Below the pieces are notes generated by a model, which did no database searches, was not told where the DNA came from, and saw nothing but the letters and a program-made list of their open reading frames with translations. Below, one piece after another: positions 1-8,246 of a stretch of 64,000 nt of DNA. The DNA is from Halapricum hydrolyticum (GTDB lineage Archaea; Halobacteriota; Halobacteria; Halobacteriales; Haloarculaceae): the NCBI GenBank assembly GCA_025517565.1, contig JAOPKD010000009.1, positions 29,269 through 93,268 of the forward strand. Direction: 5' to 3'. Positions within the stretch are counted from its first letter, which is position 1. The number at the start of each line of letters is the position of its first letter. Both the position numbers and the translations under genes were made by a program.

Positions 1-20
1 CCGGGCGACGGAGCGTGCGT

Positions 21-515
21 ATGGAGAAGGTCCGTATCGACGAGGTCGAAAACAGCCTTCAGCCCGCGGCCGTGATGCGTCCGCTCACCGACGCCCTCGG
101 CGCGACCGATCTCGCGATCAACTACTACGAACTCGAACCCGGGGACAGTTTCGCGTTCGCCTACCACAGCCACGAGATCCAGGAGGAGGTCTTCTACGTC
201 CAGGAGGGAACAGCCACTTTCGAGACCGAGGACGGCCCCGTCGAGGTCGCGGGGGGCGAAGTCGTCCGGTTCGGTCCCGAGGAGTTCCAGCGCGGCTGGA
301 ACCGGAGCGACGAACGGGTCCGCGCGCTCGCGCTCGGCGCGCCGCTTGAGTACGGCACCCAGCCGAAACTGCGATACTGCCCGGACTGCGAGGAGGAGAC
401 CGACAACCGGCTCGCTCGAACCGACGACGACGCGGCAGTCGTCGCGTACTGCGAGCGCTGCGGGGCTGAAACGGGACGGTGGTACGAGGGGTCGATGGAC
501 GGGGAGGTGCCCTGA
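21..515 (+). CDS. Cupin-domain protein with C-terminal zinc ribbon
   Basis: This is a small soluble protein of about 164 residues. A single cupin barrel carries the motif HSHEIQEEVFYV, whose His and Glu residues are typical metal ligands. A C-terminal zinc ribbon follows, made of two CxxC pairs (CPDC and CERC). The ATG at 21 is used; an in-frame GTG at 15 is an alternative. It converges on the alcohol dehydrogenase with an 18-nt gap. The substrate is unknown; single-domain cupins may be enzymes, sensors or binding proteins. The zinc ribbon suggests a binding or regulatory role, but that is inference. Confidence 0.8.
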   Translation: MEKVRIDEVENSLQPAAVMRPLTDALGATDLAINYYELEPGDSFAFAYHSHEIQEEVFYVQEGTATFETEDGPVEVAGGEVVRFGPEEFQRGWNRSDERVRALALGAPLEYGTQPKLRYCPDCEEETDNRLARTDDDAAVVAYCERCGAETGRWYEGSMDGEVP

Positions 516-533
516 CCCCGATTCCGAACCCGA

Positions 534-1574
534 TCAGGGCGTGATGACGGCGCGGCCGTCGATCTCGCGGTGTTCGAGCTTCTCGGCGACGGTGTTGACC
601 TCCTCAAGATCGTAGCGGCTGGTGTGCAGGTCGACCTCGCCCTGTTCGACCAGCGAGACGAGTTCCTGGAGTTCGGCGTAGCGCCCGACGATATTGCCCA
701 CGAAGGAGAACTCGCCGTTGACCAGCGCCTGGGCGGGTTCGTGGATGTGCCCGCCGTAGCCGATGATGTGGTGGTCGCCGCCGGCCGCGGTGATGTCTGG
801 CGCGTATTCGGTGGTGACGTCAGCCCCGACGAAGTCCATCACCTGGGCCGCGCCCGTGCCGTCGGTGACGCTGTCGACCACCTCCCGCAGGTCGTCATCG
901 GAGGGGTTGACCAGATGATCCGCGCCGTAGCCGTCGGCCAGTTCCAGGGCGGAGTCTTTGAGGTCGACGGCGGTGATCTGGGCCGCACTCATGGCGTCGA
1001 CACACTGCAGGCCGATGTGGCCGAGGCCGCCGATGCCGATGATGACGGCGTGATCCCCCGGGTTGAGTTCGTCGACGACCTTCTTCGCTGCGTGGTAGGC
1101 GGTGATCCCCGCGTCGGCGTGGGGCGCGATGTCGATGGGATCGACATCGCCGGGGAGCGGGATGACCGCCCGCTCGTTGGTGAGGAGGTAGTCGGCGAAC
1201 CCGCCGTCGGTCGTCAGCCCGTTGAACGACTGGTTCTCACAGTACATCGTCTCTCCCTGGCGGCAGGGCCGGCAGGTACCGCAGGTCTGGACGGGGTGGC
1301 AGATCACCTTGTCGCCCTCCGAAACTAGCTGGACCTCTTCGCCGGTTTCGACGACTTCACCGGCGTTCTCGTGGCCCAGGGTCATCGGGAGTGGCTGTGG
1401 GACGTACTGCTCCCACATCCCCTCGATGATGTGGTTGTCCGTCTGGCACCAGCCCGCACCCTCGACCTCGACGAGAACGTGGTCCGAGCGGTCGATCTCG
1501 GGGCGGTCGATCGCTTCTACTGTGAGTCCCTCTCTCATGTCGTCGGTGTACTCGTGTAATCTGGCTGCGTCCAT
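534..1574 (-). CDS. Zinc-dependent alcohol dehydrogenase (MDR family)
   Basis: A 346-residue medium-chain NAD(P)-dependent dehydrogenase that should interconvert an alcohol with an aldehyde or ketone. Catalytic-zinc residues are visible (C43 in GWCQTDNH, H68-E69 in GHEN), as are four structural-zinc cysteines (C98, C101, C104, C112) and a Rossmann GIGGLG motif near residue 180. Length is normal for the family. It is divergent from the amidohydrolase gene across a 96-bp gap. Beside amidohydrolase and MIP18 genes, its likely role is oxidising an alcohol made by an alkane or alkene monooxygenase encoded off the left edge. The exact substrate cannot be read from sequence. Confidence 0.92.
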   Translation of the reverse strand: MDAARLHEYTDDMREGLTVEAIDRPEIDRSDHVLVEVEGAGWCQTDNHIIEGMWEQYVPQPLPMTLGHENAGEVVETGEEVQLVSEGDKVICHPVQTCGTCRPCRQGETMYCENQSFNGLTTDGGFADYLLTNERAVIPLPGDVDPIDIAPHADAGITAYHAAKKVVDELNPGDHAVIIGIGGLGHIGLQCVDAMSAAQITAVDLKDSALELADGYGADHLVNPSDDDLREVVDSVTDGTGAAQVMDFVGADVTTEYAPDITAAGGDHHIIGYGGHIHEPAQALVNGEFSFVGNIVGRYAELQELVSLVEQGEVDLHTSRYDLEEVNTVAEKLEHREIDGRAVITP

Positions 1575-1670
1575 GGTCCGTCTGTCACGACGCTGTCGAC
1601 CGGCCTAAGCGGTCTGCCTATGAGTATTGGTAAAACGACTATCGGTGTGTGTTACCATGGTACAAAAGCC
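1575..1670. promoter_or_regulatory. Divergent promoter region with a 10-bp palindrome
   Basis: The 96-bp gap separates the minus-strand alcohol dehydrogenase from the plus-strand amidohydrolase. It holds a perfect palindrome TACCATGGTA at 1653-1662, just upstream of the amidohydrolase ATG at 1671. Such a site could bind a dimeric regulator of both transcripts, but no regulator gene is adjacent. An in-frame ATG at 1620 would place the palindrome inside the coding sequence; I prefer 1671 because the family-like sequence begins there. Confidence 0.35.
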
Positions 1671-2723
1671 ATGTACACACACAATGGCGAGGACGTGTTC
1701 GTGATCGACGGGCACATCCACCTCTGGGACGCCAGGGAGGAGAACATCATCCACGAGGGCGGCGAACAGTTCATCCAGTGCTTCCACGATTATCACACGG
1801 GATTCACGCCCGAGGAGGAGCAGTGGGACATGGACACGTATCGGAACTACGGGGCCGAACGGATGGTCGAGGACCTCTTCCGTGACGGCTACGTCGACAT
1901 GGGCATCTTCCAGCCGACGTACCTGACGGACTTTTACGACGAGGGGTTCAACACGACTGGCCAGAACGCCGAGCTCGCCGAGGAATATCCCGAGCGGTTC
2001 GTGCTGAACGGGAGTTTTGACCCCCGGGACGGCGACGAGGGCATCGCGCACCTCGAACGGCTCAAGGATGACTACGACATCCAGGGCGTGAAGCTCTACA
2101 CGGCGGAGTGGCGCGGCGACTCGAAGGGCTGGCGCCTCGACAGCGACGAGGCCTTTCGCTTCCTCGATAAGTGCGTCGAACTCGGCATTGAGAACATTCA
2201 CGCGCACAAGGGGCCGACCATCCGGCCGCTGAACCGCGACGCCTTCGACGTGGGCGACGTCGACGACGCCGCGTCCTCGTTCCCGGAACTCAACTTCATC
2301 GTCGAGCACATCGGCTTCCCGCGGGTTGACGACTTCTGTCACATCGCGACCCAGGAGACCAACGTGTACGGCGGCCTCGCCGTCGCGGCTCCGTTTGCCC
2401 AGAGCCGTCCCCGGAAGTTCGCCGAGATGATGGGGGAACTGCTGTTCTGGGTCGGCGAGGACAACATTCTCTTCGGCAGCGACTACGCCATCTGGGAGCC
2501 CGACTGGCTCATCCCCGCAGTCATGGACGCCGAACTGACCCAGGACGAACGCGCCGAGTATGGCGTCGAACTCTCCCCGGAGGTCAAGCGCAAGTTCATG
2601 GGCGAGAACGCTGCGCGACTGTACGATATCGACATCGAGGCGAAGAAAGAACAGTTCAAGGACGACGCGATCAGTCGGGAGTTCGATCTCGGAGATACCT
2701 ACGAGGAGGCCTCGGCGGACTGA
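1671..2723 (+). CDS. Amidohydrolase-family (TIM-barrel) metal-dependent protein
   Basis: About 350 residues with hallmarks of the amidohydrolase-2 family: an N-terminal HxH metal motif (DGHIHLWD), a middle His (HAHKGP), an IVEHIGFP segment, and a late Asp in FGSDYAIW. It should fold as a TIM barrel with one or two metals. The stop is 3 nt before the MIP18 gene, so the two are almost certainly co-transcribed. Homologues sit next to soluble diiron monooxygenase genes in actinobacteria, where they are thought to help mature the hydroxylase. That role here is inferred from context; a true hydrolase acting on a small carboxylate is the alternative. Confidence 0.88.
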   Translation: MYTHNGEDVFVIDGHIHLWDAREENIIHEGGEQFIQCFHDYHTGFTPEEEQWDMDTYRNYGAERMVEDLFRDGYVDMGIFQPTYLTDFYDEGFNTTGQNAELAEEYPERFVLNGSFDPRDGDEGIAHLERLKDDYDIQGVKLYTAEWRGDSKGWRLDSDEAFRFLDKCVELGIENIHAHKGPTIRPLNRDAFDVGDVDDAASSFPELNFIVEHIGFPRVDDFCHIATQETNVYGGLAVAAPFAQSRPRKFAEMMGELLFWVGEDNILFGSDYAIWEPDWLIPAVMDAELTQDERAEYGVELSPEVKRKFMGENAARLYDIDIEAKKEQFKDDAISREFDLGDTYEEASAD

Positions 2724-2726
2724 TCC

Positions 2727-3521
2727 ATGGGAACGACAGACTCACCCGCGGACGCGACGGAGACGCCCGTCGATCCCGACGCCATCCGCGAACGTCTCGA
2801 CAGGGTCAACGATCCCGAACTCGACCGCTCGATCGTCGAGTTACAGTACATCGACGACATAGACATCGACGGCGGATCGGTGACCGTCACGTTCGTCCTG
2901 CCGACGGCCTGGTGTTCGCCCGCGTTCGCGTGGATGATGGCGACGGGTATCCGCGACGAAGTGCGGGCGCTCCCGGGCGTCACCGACGTCACCGTTCGCT
3001 TGCCGGACCACATGCACGGCGAGCAGATCACGACCGGCGTTAACCGGGAACAGTCCTTCGAATCGATCTTCGAGGACGCCGAAGACGGCATCGCTGACGT
3101 TCGGCGGAAGCTGGACGAGAAGGCGCGGTTCGCCCGACAGTACGACGCGATCCGGGCACTCCGGGACTCCGGTCTCGACCCCGACCAGATTGTGTCGCTG
3201 ACGCGGGACGACATCGACCTCGAATTCCGATCAGCTGCGGTGGCGGTCTCGGTTCGGGACGGGGTGCTGACGGTCACTGCTCCGCGCGAACCGCTATCCG
3301 AGTACCTCGAGAAGGCCAGGGCGACCGGTCTCGTCACGGACGGGACCGACCGCCTGTTCGCCGACCGAGACGGTTCGCCGCTAGACCCGGAGCCCGAGGC
3401 GTTCGAGTTCTCCCTTCGGGACGCCCGCCTCGCCGTCTCGAACATCGAGGGCCAGGCGACGATCTGTGCATCGCTCCACGAGTCCCGCAACGACGTCACT
3501 ATCGACGAACCCGGCGACTGA
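2727..3521 (+). CDS. MIP18/DUF59 metal-sulfur cluster assembly-type protein
   Basis: 264 residues. Residues about 18-105 form a MIP18 (DUF59) domain with NDPELD and the conserved cysteine C63 in PTAWCSP. The remaining 160 residues are an extension, longer than a typical 100-150-residue family member. MIP18 proteins act in iron-sulfur or metal-centre assembly. The 3-nt spacing from the amidohydrolase indicates one operon, and this pairing is characteristic of diiron monooxygenase gene clusters. A metal-centre maturation role is therefore likely; the function of the extension is unknown. Confidence 0.87.
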   Translation: MGTTDSPADATETPVDPDAIRERLDRVNDPELDRSIVELQYIDDIDIDGGSVTVTFVLPTAWCSPAFAWMMATGIRDEVRALPGVTDVTVRLPDHMHGEQITTGVNREQSFESIFEDAEDGIADVRRKLDEKARFARQYDAIRALRDSGLDPDQIVSLTRDDIDLEFRSAAVAVSVRDGVLTVTAPREPLSEYLEKARATGLVTDGTDRLFADRDGSPLDPEPEAFEFSLRDARLAVSNIEGQATICASLHESRNDVTIDEPGD

Positions 3522-3644
3522 GAGTGATTGCTGTACCGGTTCGTCGGCGCGATCGCCTGTCATCCGGCGATCGATCCGGAATAGTACTCATTGGGATCTG
3601 TCTCTCGGACAGCGAACCGACGAGAGACTGCCGCCGAGCGTAGC

Positions 3645-3651
3645 TATTTTA
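3645..3651 (+). promoter_or_regulatory. TATA-like box for the thioredoxin-reductase-like gene
   Basis: TATTTTA is centred about 27 nt before the ATG at 3675. That is the spacing expected between an archaeal TATA box and a transcription start at the first codon, so a leaderless transcript is likely. It also argues for the ATG at 3675 over the upstream in-frame GTG near 3591. Confidence 0.5.
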
Positions 3652-3674
3652 CTGTCGGCTGCATCGTTCAGTGC

Positions 3675-4697
3675 ATGAGCGACGAGGCCAAACTCCACGA
3701 GTACGAAGTCGTCGTGATCGGCGGCGGGCCCGCCGGAATGACAGCAGCACTCTACAGCACGCGACTCGGACACGATACGGCCGTCGTCAACCGTGGTGGC
3801 GGACGAGCGGCGATGATGCAGGAGGTCCACAACCTCCTGGGCGTGAAAGAGGAGACGAGTGGGGCGGAGTTTCTCGGCATCGGGCAAGAACAGCTTACGG
3901 GGTACGGGTGTGATATCCACCGCGACATGGTCACGAGCTGTTCGCGACCCGACTCGGACGGAATTCGGCTCTCCGGCAACAGCGCGGAGTACGAGGCGAA
4001 CCGTGTCGTTCTCGCGACCGGGTTCAACGACGTTCGGCCGGAGCCGCCACTGCCGCGAACCGGCCGCGGCCTCCACTACTGTCTGCACTGTGACGCCCAC
4101 ATGTTCGTCGACGAACCGGTGTACGTAATGGGACATGCCGAGAGCGCCGCACACGTCGCGGGCATCATGCTGAATTTCACCGACGAGGTCGACCTGCTCA
4201 CTCGCGGTAACGATCCCGAGTGGAGTGAGAAGACCGCCGAGATGCTCGAGAATCACCCGATCGACGTCATACACGACGATGTCTCGGGGATCCAGAACGG
4301 CGAGGACGGCTGGCTGAAAGCCCTCGAGTTTGAGGACGGGACTGTCCGGGAGTACAAAGGCGGCTTCGCAATGTACGGCGCCGAATACAACAACGGGCTC
4401 GCCAGGGAGCTCGGGTGTGACATCAACGACGACGGCACGATCGAGGTGGACGACCACGGGCGGACGTCAGTCGACCACGTCTACGCCGTCGGCGACTGTA
4501 CGCCGGGCCACAATCAGATTCCAGTCGCCCTCGGTCAGGGCGCAAAAGCCGGAATCGACGTCCACTTCCAGCTCCGAGACTTCCCGAGAGACCCCGAACT
4601 CCTCGAGGAGCAGGGACCGGTGCGTTCTGAAGAGGTTCCCGGGATTCCGGACGAACTGCTCGAACAGGCCGTCGACTTCCACACGTACGGGAAGTGA
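3675..4697 (+). CDS. Thioredoxin-reductase-like FAD/NAD(P) oxidoreductase
   Basis: 340 residues. It has an N-terminal FAD-binding GGGPAG motif (about 16-21), a redox CxxC pair (C136-LH-C139, followed by D, as in thioredoxin reductases), and a C-terminal FAD motif ending VYAVGDCTPGHNQIPVALGQG. It likely moves electrons from NAD(P)H through FAD to a dithiol partner. The second nucleotide-binding glycine motif is degenerate (VMGHAESA instead of GxGxxA), so the electron donor is uncertain; ferredoxin- or F420-type donors are possible. A peroxiredoxin remnant lies immediately downstream on the other strand, suggesting an old thiol-peroxidase neighbourhood. Confidence 0.85.
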   Translation: MSDEAKLHEYEVVVIGGGPAGMTAALYSTRLGHDTAVVNRGGGRAAMMQEVHNLLGVKEETSGAEFLGIGQEQLTGYGCDIHRDMVTSCSRPDSDGIRLSGNSAEYEANRVVLATGFNDVRPEPPLPRTGRGLHYCLHCDAHMFVDEPVYVMGHAESAAHVAGIMLNFTDEVDLLTRGNDPEWSEKTAEMLENHPIDVIHDDVSGIQNGEDGWLKALEFEDGTVREYKGGFAMYGAEYNNGLARELGCDINDDGTIEVDDHGRTSVDHVYAVGDCTPGHNQIPVALGQGAKAGIDVHFQLRDFPRDPELLEEQGPVRSEEVPGIPDELLEQAVDFHTYGK

Positions 4698-4722
4698 AAC
4701 CGTTCCAGCGGATGCAGAGCGG

Positions 4723-4990
4723 TTAGACTGACTCTTTGGATTCGTCGATAGCACACTCGTCGTCCCGACAGTTCGTCGCCTTCCGCAACACGTCGAGGCC
4801 AGGCGGTTCGTCAGGACTGCGAACTGCCCACACACTGGATGACACGATCGGCATCGACGACGAACATAGCCCGACGCGAGACCTCGCGATGGTTCTCGGA
4901 TTTCTCCGTTAGTACCTTCTCGCACTGTGTCTTCGCCTCGTTATCGCACTCGTCAACTACGAACGCAGAGACAACCCCAAGAGCACCGTT
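4723..4990 (-). pseudogene. Remnant of a peroxiredoxin-like gene (frameshifted)
   Basis: On the minus strand one frame reads ...SRRAMFVVDADRVIQ, resembling the FVVDxDG region of AhpC/TSA redoxins. It then hits a stop. A one-base shift restores VWAVRSPDEPPGLDVLRKA and ends at TAA (4723-4725), which matches the usual redoxin tail. No intact N-terminal peroxidatic-cysteine segment is visible upstream. It lies between the thioredoxin-reductase-like gene and the HTH regulator. A decayed redoxin is the best reading, but the identification rests on a short stretch. Nothing else is recognisable in the 4698-5023 gap. Confidence 0.45.
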
Positions 4991-5023
4991 GTCAAGGTGT
5001 GAGACCGATTACAACACTCTCTG

Positions 5024-5632
5024 TTATTTATTGCCGGACGAGTCCCAGAACACGCCCGGTGGCTTCTGGTCAGGGTTCTCGTCGAGAGAGTCCCGTTTCG
5101 TCGCGTTGGCGTCCTCGATTAGTGCGGCTGCTTCACCGGCCCAAATATATAACCCAATCAGCGTCTCGCGTCGACTCTGTTCAAGATCAACCGAGTGGTA
5201 TACGTAGACCACGCCGCCACCCTCGCGGTTCAACTCTGATCGCCGGAGCAGACCCAGGTCAACGAGATTATTGAGATACCGCGTGACCGTACTTCGGTCG
5301 TAGCCCATCGATTCGGCGACCTCGTTTGCGGATAGCGGCCCGTCGCTGATGACACGCAGACAGATGTCGTTGCCGGCCTTCGGAAGGCCGAACGCCTGGA
5401 GCAACACCTGTTCGATATCCGGGGGCTTCACACTCATCTCTCCGTCCCTCACGCGCTCCATCGGCTGGTCGTGACAGGACATCGCCGGTTCGTCGCGTCC
5501 GACCGCGAGGACGACGTTATCACAGCTTGAGCATTCGTAGAGATCGTATCGACTTGACTCCGGGTCGTACGCCACCTCTTCAGGATCTTCTGCGGATTGG
5601 TGTAGTTCGTTTCCTGATAAAGAGAGTGTCAT
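5024..5632 (-). CDS. HTH transcription regulator with desulforedoxin-like N-terminus
   Basis: 202 residues from the ATG at 5632. Residues 30-58 (LYECSSC at C34 and C37, then MSCHDQPM with C53) resemble a desulforedoxin-type iron/zinc site. A winged helix-turn-helix follows around residues 80-150 (LSANEVAESMGYDRSTVTRYL), with a basic wing ending in VVYVYHSVDL. A metal or redox sensor coupled to DNA binding is a reasonable inference. An upstream start at 5740 is possible but its extra sequence looks non-coding. The gene faces the thioredoxin-reductase-like gene and the peroxiredoxin remnant, so control of oxidative-stress genes is plausible. Confidence 0.8.
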   Translation of the reverse strand: MTLSLSGNELHQSAEDPEEVAYDPESSRYDLYECSSCDNVVLAVGRDEPAMSCHDQPMERVRDGEMSVKPPDIEQVLLQAFGLPKAGNDICLRVISDGPLSANEVAESMGYDRSTVTRYLNNLVDLGLLRRSELNREGGGVVYVYHSVDLEQSRRETLIGLYIWAGEAAALIEDANATKRDSLDENPDQKPPGVFWDSSGNK

Positions 5633-5842
5633 ACAATAGTCCTCATTTTTGTGTGGAACTATAACAACCCCCATAGTCACCCATTTAATAGTATTGGTAA
5701 ATACAGTCACAACACGACGAATCTGTGTGTTCGTCAGCACCGGTGGCCGATACGTACGCGCACCTACGTACAGGAGGAGTCACCAGATAGTCGTCTGAAC
5801 TCAAGCCATACGAATAGTTCTACGACAACTTAGTCGGGTCAA

Positions 5843-5990
5843 CTGCCCCGCGCACGGTGGCGCGGGGCTTGTCAGTGAACTCGGCCTCTGCCAACACTCA
5901 GTCGGACGGGACAAATCCCCGATTCGGCGTCACTGTTCCTGACTTCAGAGCGAGTTGACTGTCGCCCGTCCGCCGAGACGACTGTAGGCC
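5843..5990 (-). ncRNA. Candidate TnpB guide (omega) RNA and right end
   Basis: Downstream of the tnpB stop is a perfect 9-bp stem at 5845-5853/5860-5868 (GCCCCGCGC with a 6-nt loop). It is followed on the minus strand by AGTTGACCCGAC. IS1341/IS605-type tnpB genes make a guide RNA from the 3' end of tnpB through the element's right end, with the guide taken from flanking DNA. The boundaries given are approximate; the hairpin is seen directly, the RNA is inferred. Confidence 0.5.
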
Positions 5991-7127
5991 CCGGCGGACA
6001 AACCGCCATCCGACATTCTTCGCACCCACGTAATCCGCGTTCTGCGTCGCACCGCACGATTCACACTCGAACTCGGCCTGCCGTACACGGTTCCCCTCAC
6101 TCGTATGCCCGCACTCAGGGCACCGCCGCGACGTATTTCGAGGTGACACAAACTCCACACAGATGCCTTCGGCCTCGGCCTTATACTCGACGAGGTCAAC
6201 GAGTTGACGGTGCGCCCACTGGTGGAACTCTTTGATAGGCGGCGCACGCTCTCGGATGTGTTTCAGATTCTCGAACGCGATGTACTCACAGTCATGGTCG
6301 AGTGCTTCTTGGAGAATCCGATTCGCAACCTGATGCAGTTGATCGCGGACGTACCGTGACTCTCGGCCATTCATCTGCTGCATAGTTCGATGGGCCGACT
6401 GTGTCCCCGTCTGCTGAAGTTCGCCGCGAATCCGCTCGAACTCTCGATGCTGGTGCCGGAGTTCTCTGCCGGAGGCGAAGTACGCTGTGCTGGTGGTGGC
6501 GATGTTGACGATGCCGAGATCAACGCCGAGAACTGTCCTGTCCTCGTCGTCATCTTGCACCGCAACCTGCTTCGCCGGTTTGTCCTTTCGGAAACCGAGA
6601 TGCAAATAGTACTCCCCGTCACGCTTCGAGAGCGTGGATTCTGTCATCTCCCAGTCGTCGTCTTCGAGGTAGGCGTGCTGATAGCCGTCTTTTTCGTCCG
6701 GGAGGTTCAGGCCACATCGAATCCGGCCATCGACGGTGGTCAGTGAGACTGAGCTGTCATCGAACAGCGTCATCGTCCGCGTGTCGTATTTTACCGTGTT
6801 GCTAGTGAACGTTGGTCGGGATGTTTTGTAGTCTTCGTCTAGATCTTCGATTTCCTCGACACCCGAAAGCGCGGCTGCGGCTTGGTGGGTGGCGAGAATG
6901 ACGTGCTGACTCCCGAGATGGGTCTCCTCGCGCACGTCATCGTATGTGAGGTCCTGGAGATAGGTTTTCCGCGTTTCCCCGTGGTCCCATCCGATTCGGC
7001 TACTGATGTTGCAGGCAGTCTTCCACTCGCCGATTGTCGCGTCGAGCAACTCCTGTTGCTCGTCGGTAAGGATGGGGCGGGTAATCGCGGTACGTCTCAG
7101 ATACTCATCGTCTGCCACACCCTTCAA
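5898..7127 (-). CDS. tnpB: RNA-guided endonuclease TnpB (IS1341-type)
   Basis: 409 residues. The RuvC catalytic acids are all present: D203 in GVDLGIVN, E286 in AFENLKH and D365 in NADYVGAKN. A four-cysteine zinc ribbon (C336, C339, C355, C358) is inserted before the last Asp. Length is typical of TnpB. No tnpA (Y1 transposase) is adjacent, so the element is of the tnpB-only IS1341 type and probably needs a transposase in trans. Intact active-site residues suggest a functional RNA-guided nuclease. The downstream hairpin is the likely guide-RNA scaffold. Confidence 0.93.
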   Translation of the reverse strand: MKGVADDEYLRRTAITRPILTDEQQELLDATIGEWKTACNISSRIGWDHGETRKTYLQDLTYDDVREETHLGSQHVILATHQAAAALSGVEEIEDLDEDYKTSRPTFTSNTVKYDTRTMTLFDDSSVSLTTVDGRIRCGLNLPDEKDGYQHAYLEDDDWEMTESTLSKRDGEYYLHLGFRKDKPAKQVAVQDDDEDRTVLGVDLGIVNIATTSTAYFASGRELRHQHREFERIRGELQQTGTQSAHRTMQQMNGRESRYVRDQLHQVANRILQEALDHDCEYIAFENLKHIRERAPPIKEFHQWAHRQLVDLVEYKAEAEGICVEFVSPRNTSRRCPECGHTSEGNRVRQAEFECESCGATQNADYVGAKNVGWRFVRRGLQSSRRTGDSQLALKSGTVTPNRGFVPSD

Positions 7128-7433
7128 TAAACAAGAGAGGTACTTAATAGCGAGTGGTTTGTGTCACAGCGTGTCGGCTTCAACCCCGCCCACGGTGGGG
7201 CGGGGAATCCGCCTCGGTATTCTTTTGAAAATTGAAAGAATAGCTGGGACCACTGTCCAGCCCTGACCCGTGTATTCCGAGAATCCCTGCATTTCGACTG
7301 TCCCGGAGGCTGCTCCAGGGAGCGTGAAATCCGGTGTCCCCCTGCCGACACGAATCATGCGAACCAGTAGCGTAACTACGGACTTCAAGAAGCGAAGGGC
7401 CCCGCAACGACGTCACACAGAAGCGACGCCTGC
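7128..7433. other. Gap between tnpB and nnrE containing a hairpin
   Basis: 306 bp without a convincing gene. The hairpin at 7184-7205 (CCCCGCCCAC paired with a GTGGGGCGGGG arm carrying one bulged G) repeats the design of the tnpB right-end hairpin. The short open frames in the rest of the gap lack recognisable domains and haloarchaeal acidic composition. No other structure was seen. Confidence 0.5.
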
Positions 7434-8153
7434 TCACTGTTCAAGTCGAATCCAGTCGTCGTCTCCGAACGGCGGTTCATACTCTATTCCGAGCCGCTCG
7501 TACACGGTTCGAGGGATACTGATATCCGCGAGATAAAGCTTCCCTGCAAGGGCATCGAGCCCCGTTTTCGGAAGAGCAAGGGTGACCGTGCGGGCTGGCG
7601 AAACTGCCTCGCCCAGTGGCTCGCCAGAAGTAGCGTCGATACCGGACGGAACGTCGAGTGAGACAGTCGGACCAGATAGGCCATTCATCCGGTCGATGTA
7701 CGCATCCGCCGGTGGCCGGACGTCACCACTGAGTCCGTAGCCGATCAGTGCGTCGACGATGGTTGTCCGTTCGGCGACGTCGGCGAGTGATTCGACACCG
7801 GAAGTGACTGAGACACCCATCTCGTCGAGAATGTGGTACTGGTGAGCCGCCGCGCCACTCAGTTCCTCTGATGGTCTGTCCAGAACCACTCGAACGGGGA
7901 CATCTCTATTAGCGAGGTGTCGTGCACAGGTGAGTCCACCACCGCCGTTCCCACCGTTCCCAGCAACAACCACCACGTCGCTCTCTCGAACGTCACGTAC
8001 GTGCCAGGCAAGTATACGACCTGCATTCTCCATCATCTGGAGTAACTGTAACCCGACATCCTCGACGGCGTCACGGTCGACGTCTCGCATCTCGTCGGCG
8101 GTGACCGCGGTGACCGACCGCCCAGTCGACGTGCGAAACGAGTTTCGGGACAT
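7434..8153 (-). CDS. nnrE: NAD(P)H-hydrate epimerase (YjeF N-terminal domain)
   Basis: 239 residues covering a YjeF_N domain: GNGGNGGGGLTCARHL for the phosphate-binding loop, then DALIGYGLSG and DVPSGIDATSG. It should epimerise damaged R-NADHX/NADPHX so that a dehydratase can repair it. The usual fused C-terminal dehydratase (NnrD) domain is absent, so repair would need a separate NnrD encoded elsewhere. Its first ATG is at 8153; the truncated TrmB gene lies 93 bp upstream on the same strand. Confidence 0.88.
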   Translation of the reverse strand: MSRNSFRTSTGRSVTAVTADEMRDVDRDAVEDVGLQLLQMMENAGRILAWHVRDVRESDVVVVAGNGGNGGGGLTCARHLANRDVPVRVVLDRPSEELSGAAAHQYHILDEMGVSVTSGVESLADVAERTTIVDALIGYGLSGDVRPPADAYIDRMNGLSGPTVSLDVPSGIDATSGEPLGEAVSPARTVTLALPKTGLDALAGKLYLADISIPRTVYERLGIEYEPPFGDDDWIRLEQ

Positions 8154-8246
8154 GTCTCAGTCATGGTAGAGCAGGGACAAATACCTCGCCAGTGGCGTCC
8201 GAAGCGGGCGAAACCCTCCTGCCTCCAATGCGGCTGTTCAGAGCTG

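Larger units (their letters stand above)
5843..7205 (-). mobile_element. IS1341-type element with tnpB only
   Basis: The tnpB gene is bracketed by two GC-rich hairpins, at 5845-5868 and 7184-7205, which share the loop-proximal sequence CACGGTGG in the same orientation. The right end is beside the tnpB stop. The left end is uncertain, and the second hairpin may be a left end or the remnant of another copy. No target-site duplication is expected for this family. Confidence 0.6.
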
